Source: Methylocystis sp.
GTDB lineage: Bacteria; Pseudomonadota; Alphaproteobacteria; Rhizobiales; Beijerinckiaceae
Direction of reading: 5' to 3'
Assembly (NCBI GenBank): GCA_021731565.1
Contig: JAKFXD010000022.1
Coordinates: 1-35,287 of the forward strand
Length of the DNA: 35,287 nt
Shown: piece by piece, positions 30,395 through 35,287 of the stretch
How the letters are laid out: each line of letters starts with the position of its first letter
Numbering within the stretch: the stretch's first letter is position 1
Notes under the pieces: model-generated
What the model was told of the DNA's origin: nothing
Databases searched by the model: none
The model's input: the letters and a program-made list of their open reading frames with translations, nothing else
Translations under genes and position numbers: made by a program

Positions 30395-30982
30395 TCACTG
30401 CCGTCGGCGTTCGCTTTTGAGCCGGTTCCATAGGTCGATGACGCGCGGCTTCGCCCAGTCGAAGAGCGCTTTCGCGCCTTTGAACGCCAGGCAACTCAAA
30501 GCCTTCACCAATTCGACCATTCGGTCGAACCATGGCAGGAACGCGCTGTCCGGCGGGAATTTCGCACGGGTCCAGGCGACCCAGTCGCTGACGATCTGCG
30601 ACGCCGCGCGCCACAATACGCCCCATGGATCTTCGACCGGCGCATGCTTCGCCGCCTCGCGAAAACGAGCGAATTCGTCGGCAATCTCGGCGCGCTTTCG
30701 GCGCTCTTCGTCGAGCCGGCTCGAAAGTTCAGCCACATGCGCGGCTTCCTGCTCCGCGCGATGCTCGCTCGCCTCGGCCTTCTTTTCGCTCTGCTGCGCG
30801 TCCAGCTCATCGGCGGCGATCTCTCGAACCGACTCGTCGACCTGCAGCGCCATGGACTCGTATTTGGTAAGCAGGTTGTCGCGCTGCTCGGTCACATCGC
30901 GCAGGAGGGCGAGCAACTCTTCTCGGCTGAGTTTTTCGCGCTCGACGTCCGAGGGGACCGCTTGGATTGGACTGCTCGCCAA
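30395..30982 (-). CDS. Hypothetical coiled-coil protein
   Basis: Heptad-like Glu/Arg/Ala-rich centre (REIAADELDAQQSEKKAEASEHRAEQEAAHVAELSSRLDEERRKRAEIADEF). Confidence 0.6.
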   Translation of the reverse strand: MASSPIQAVPSDVEREKLSREELLALLRDVTEQRDNLLTKYESMALQVDESVREIAADELDAQQSEKKAEASEHRAEQEAAHVAELSSRLDEERRKRAEIADEFARFREAAKHAPVEDPWGVLWRAASQIVSDWVAWTRAKFPPDSAFLPWFDRMVELVKALSCLAFKGAKALFDWAKPRVIDLWNRLKSERRRQ

Positions 30983-31057
30983 ATTCGCCTCCCGATGACC
31001 TTTTCTGAGCCGCTGTGCCTTACCTTGAGAGCAAGGCCAATCTGGGGCCGGGCGCCC

Positions 31058-32251
31058 CTACCGCATGAGCGCGGCGACGCCCGGCAGAGTCTTGCCTTCG
31101 AGCCATTCGAGAAAGGCGCCGCCGGCCGTCGACACATAGGTAAATTCCTGGGCGACATGCGCCTGATTGAGCGCCGCCACCGTGTCGCCGCCGCCGGCGA
31201 CCGACAGTAGCCTGCCCTCAACGGTCAGTCGCGCCGCCGTCTGCGCAACGGCGTTGGTGCCTTCGTCGAAGGGCGGCAGTTCGAAGGCGCCGAACGGGCC
31301 GTTCCACACCAGCGTCTTGCATTTGGCGAGAAGCGATTCGACATGGGCGATCGACTTCGGCCCGACATCGAGGATCATCTCGCTCTCGCCGACATGATCG
31401 ACCGAGACGATATGCGAGGGCGCATGCGCCTCGAATTTCTGCGCGACCGTGGCGTCGATCGGCAGCACGATTTCGCAGCCGGCCTTTGCCGCCTTCGCCA
31501 GAATCTCCCGCGCGGCGCCGGCGAGATCATGTTCGCACAGCGACTTGCCGACGGCCTTGCCTTGCGCCGCCAGGAAAGTGTTGGCCATGCCGCCGCCGAT
31601 GACGAGATAGTCGACCTTCTCGACGAGATTGCCGAGGAGTTCGAGCTTGGTTGAAACTTTCGCGCCGCCGACGATCGCCATCACCGGGCGCTCTGGACTG
31701 GCGAGCGCCGACTCAAGCGCTTCGAGCTCCGCCTGCATGGCGCGGCCGGCGAAAGCGGGCAATCGGCGCGCGATACCCTCGGTCGAGGCGTGGGCGCGAT
31801 GCGCCGCCGAGAAGGCGTCGCTGACGAAAATGTCGCCATTCTTCGCTAGCGCCTCGACGAAATCGGCGGCGTTCTTTTCCTCGCCCTTGTGGAAGCGGGT
31901 GTTCTCGAGCAAAGCGACGTCGCCGTCGTTGAGCGCATCGACGATTCGCGCCGCGTCATCTCCCACGCAGTCGTCGGCGAAGGCGATTTTGCGCTTCAAA
32001 TGGTGCTCAAGCGCCGGGACGAGCTGACGCAGCGAATCCTCATCGATGCGTTGGCCCTTCGGCCGGCCGAAATGCGAAAGCAGAACGACCCTGCCGCCTT
32101 TTTCTGCGATCTCACTGATTGTCGGCAGCGCGCGCTCGATGCGCGTCGCGTCGGTGACGCGGCCGTCCTCCATCGGCACGTTGAGATCGACGCGCAGCAG
32201 GACTCTTTTGCCCTTGACGTCGGCTTCATCGAGAGTGCGGAAGGCGGCCAT
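31058..32251 (-). CDS. pgk: Phosphoglycerate kinase
   Basis: [70 protein letters not shown]. Confidence 0.97.
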   Translation of the reverse strand: MAAFRTLDEADVKGKRVLLRVDLNVPMEDGRVTDATRIERALPTISEIAEKGGRVVLLSHFGRPKGQRIDEDSLRQLVPALEHHLKRKIAFADDCVGDDAARIVDALNDGDVALLENTRFHKGEEKNAADFVEALAKNGDIFVSDAFSAAHRAHASTEGIARRLPAFAGRAMQAELEALESALASPERPVMAIVGGAKVSTKLELLGNLVEKVDYLVIGGGMANTFLAAQGKAVGKSLCEHDLAGAAREILAKAAKAGCEIVLPIDATVAQKFEAHAPSHIVSVDHVGESEMILDVGPKSIAHVESLLAKCKTLVWNGPFGAFELPPFDEGTNAVAQTAARLTVEGRLLSVAGGGDTVAALNQAHVAQEFTYVSTAGGAFLEWLEGKTLPGVAALMR

Positions 32252-32269
32252 GAAACATCCCGATCGCGA

Positions 32270-32303
32270 CTCGAAAAAAGCGACGCGGACCTTCAGGTCC
32301 GCG
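32270..32303 (-). terminator. Rho-independent terminator between gap and pgk (minus strand)
   Basis: Perfect 8-bp stem cgcggacc-ttca-ggtccgcg; on the minus strand followed by tcgcttttttcg. Confidence 0.7.
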
Positions 32304-32323
32304 CCGGCATTTTGGCGTGAAGC

Positions 32324-33331
<1,008 letters not shown>

Positions 33332-33374
33332 TTCACGACTCTCCTTGCGCCGCGGCAAACCCGCGCGGCTCTCG

Positions 33375-33412
33375 CCCTTCGCGCCTCACCCTTCGCGCCT
33401 CACCCTTCGCGC
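33375..33412. repeat. Tandem repeat, 14-bp unit, about 2.7 copies, in the gap 5' leader
   Basis: cccttcgcgcctca / cccttcgcgcctca / cccttcgcgcc. Confidence 0.85.
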
Positions 33413-33589
33413 CCTGGGGCGTCGAAGGCCGAGGTTTGATAGCACCTCGCGCCCCCCTGTCAACGCGCCGAGGCCGCGCCATGGCGAGCGGTTTCGAATT
33501 GCCTGAATCATGTTAGGAACACAGCTGGCAGGCGAATCGCTCGGCGGGGTTCGCCGCGCTCGAAAGCCTTGCGACTCCGGCGACCGGCG

Positions 33590-33913
33590 ATGAATCATTC
33601 AGATAAGAGCGACGACGAAAACGCCAAGAGGTTAACGGCCGACATCGCCGAACTGCAGACGGCGCTCGCGCAATTGGAGCGCATCGTCGCCGGCAGGCTC
33701 GAAGACGAGGCGTCCAACGCCGAACTTCAAGAAGAACTCGCCATCATGCAGGACGACCGTTCGCGACTCGCGCTCGATCTCGACGCCGCGCTGGCGCGGC
33801 AGAACGCTCTGGAGAAGAGCCGCGACGAAGCGTTGCGGCGGCTTGAGGCCGCGAGCGAAGGCGTCGCCGCCGCGCTCGGCGCGGCGGTCGCGGCGCCGGT
33901 CCGGGAGGGCTGA
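33590..33913 (+). CDS. DUF4164-like coiled-coil protein
   Basis: Short coiled-coil ORF immediately upstream of zapA (LTADIAELQTALAQLERIVAGRLEDEAS). Confidence 0.75.
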   Translation: MNHSDKSDDENAKRLTADIAELQTALAQLERIVAGRLEDEASNAELQEELAIMQDDRSRLALDLDAALARQNALEKSRDEALRRLEAASEGVAAALGAAVAAPVREG

Positions 33914-33914
33914 C

Positions 33915-34298
33915 ATGGGCTCTGTCGTCCTCTCCATCGCCGGCCGCACCTATCGCATGTCCTGCGAGGACGGCGAGGAGCAGCGCATCGAAGCGCTCGC
34001 CCATTATCTCGAGGGCAAAATCGAGTCGATGCGCGAGAATTTCGGCGAGATCGGCGAGCAGCGCATCATCGTGATGGCGGCGCTCGCCATCGCCGACGAG
34101 GCGACCGACGCACGCGCCAAAGCGGGGGCCGTGGAAGCCGAGTTCGCCGCCTTGCGCGCCGAACGCGACGCCGCCCGCGAGGCGAATGACGCGCTATCGG
34201 CGCGCGCGTCCGAAGCGCTCAAGGACGCGGCGCGGCGGCTCGCGAAGCTCAACGGCGACTTGGCGAAGGCAGCCGCGCCGGCGGACGACATTCTTTAG
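33915..34298 (+). CDS. zapA: Cell division protein ZapA
   Basis: VVLSIAGRTYRMSCEDGEEQRIEALAHYLEGKIESMRENFGEIGEQRIIVMAALAIADE. Confidence 0.9.
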   Translation: MGSVVLSIAGRTYRMSCEDGEEQRIEALAHYLEGKIESMRENFGEIGEQRIIVMAALAIADEATDARAKAGAVEAEFAALRAERDAAREANDALSARASEALKDAARRLAKLNGDLAKAAAPADDIL

Positions 34299-34322
34299 AA
34301 GTCCGCTTCAGAACTCTTTGAG

Positions 34323-34922
34323 CTACTTCGCCGCCCAGTCCAAAATGCTCGGGTCGGTCTTGGCTTTTTCGAGATTGTCCGCCTGTTCGGACAATTGATA
34401 ATTGCGATGTTGCGCCGTCATCGCTTCGGCGCCGTCCTTCAGGATCGCGATTTTCATCTGCTCGGTGGCGAGACGATTGAGCTCATTGATCCATTGATTG
34501 AGATGGAGCATCAGCTTACGTTTGCGATCGGTCTGAATCTCATGCGACGAATCATTGTTGTCGGACAGCGCCAGCTCTTCCTGGGTCTGCGCGATCATCT
34601 CGTCGATCTTCTTGAGGTTTTCTTCCGCGGCGGCGGCCTGATCGGTCGCGCCGGCCTTCGCCTTTTCGAGCGCCGCTTCGGCTTCAGTGCGCGCCTTCTT
34701 GAGATTGTCGAGGCCGTTCTGCAGCCATTTCGACTGAAGCTTCAGAAGCGAGTCGCGCGGAACGCCGCTGATGCTCAACGAATTCGGAATGGGGAAATAT
34801 TGGCCAAGCTGCGCGGCCGCGGCCGGCGAGGCGAAACTTGCGCCAAGCCAGGTCGTGGAGGCGAGCAGTCCAAGAAAGGCCAACGTCCTGTGGACGCAGG
34901 CCGTTTTGCGACGAACGCTCAT
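34323..34922 (-). CDS. Hypothetical exported coiled-coil protein
   Basis: Signal peptide (TLAFLGLLASTTWLGASFASPAAAA) followed by a helical Lys/Glu/Ala-rich region. Confidence 0.65.
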   Translation of the reverse strand: MSVRRKTACVHRTLAFLGLLASTTWLGASFASPAAAAQLGQYFPIPNSLSISGVPRDSLLKLQSKWLQNGLDNLKKARTEAEAALEKAKAGATDQAAAAEENLKKIDEMIAQTQEELALSDNNDSSHEIQTDRKRKLMLHLNQWINELNRLATEQMKIAILKDGAEAMTAQHRNYQLSEQADNLEKAKTDPSILDWAAK

Positions 34923-35075
34923 GATTTCTCTCCCCAAATGCGGCGCTTTTTTTTGCGCTTTGTCTTGCCCAAACTGGGCTAACGATTGAATTCTGGCAAG
35001 TGCCGAAGCGCTGCGCCGGCAGGATAAGGCGCGTGCAACGCTTGACTGTCGGCGCGTTTTCGCGCGAGCCTGCGC

Positions 35076-35210
35076 ACGCCGGGGGAGCCCTGCCCGGCGG
35101 CGCGCGCGAAGACCGCCGCCAAGGGGCTGAGAGGCCGCAGGCGCGTCGAGAGGCGCGGGCGCGGCGACCCTTTGAACCTGATCCAGTTGAGACTGGCGGA
35201 GGGATGGTGT
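35076..35210 (+). ncRNA. TPP riboswitch (THI element) with extended variable stems
   Basis: ggggctgaga ... gaccctttgaacctgatccagttgagactggcggaggga matches the THI-box core; P1 acgcc/ggtgt closes it. Confidence 0.93.
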
Positions 35211-35238
35211 CGGCAAGATTTGTAGAAGGCCGCGGTTC

Positions 35239-35287
35239 ATGCGCGCGCGCGTGATCGGCGCCGGCGTCGCCGGCCTTTGCGCGGCCG
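35239..35287 (+). CDS. thiO: FAD-dependent oxidoreductase start, probably glycine oxidase ThiO (truncated by window end)
   Basis: MRARVIGAGVAGLCAA Rossmann GxGxxG, 28 nt downstream of the TPP riboswitch. Confidence 0.65.
   Translation, partial: MRARVIGAGVAGLCAA

Noticed and set aside
34298-34330. 6S RNA (ssrS) expected near zapA in some bacteria
   Set aside because: Only about 25 bp separate zapA from the next convergent gene; no room.

Overview
Window from a high-GC alphaproteobacterial chromosome; gene content resembles Rhizobiales or type II methanotrophs (inference, not tested). Most of it is conserved housekeeping: irr/fabA-fabB-fabI, phoR-pstSCAB-phoU-phoB, gcrA, argD-argF-hslO, prfB, gap-pgk, zapA, a tRNA-Ser(CGA), and a TPP riboswitch in front of a truncated thiO-like gene at the right edge. 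The accessory content is small. It comprises a lower-GC insert (about 24.5-26.3 kb) with an MT-A70 methyltransferase and a BglII-like restriction endonuclease, both frame-disrupted; a VapBC-like toxin-antitoxin pair; a Cys-rich Csp-type copper-storage protein; and an orphan FecR-domain protein. The most interesting unexplained structure is the argD leader. A Rho-independent terminator sits about 50 nt upstream of argD, with a competing antiterminator arm and an Arg-rich upstream ORF ending between the two elements, which suggests attenuation control. Other notable signals are three 11-bp-phased Pho half-sites before pstS, the RF2 programmed frameshift site, and hairpins (mostly without U-tracts) at several convergent gene junctions. 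No CRISPR array, transposase, integrase or rRNA was seen.
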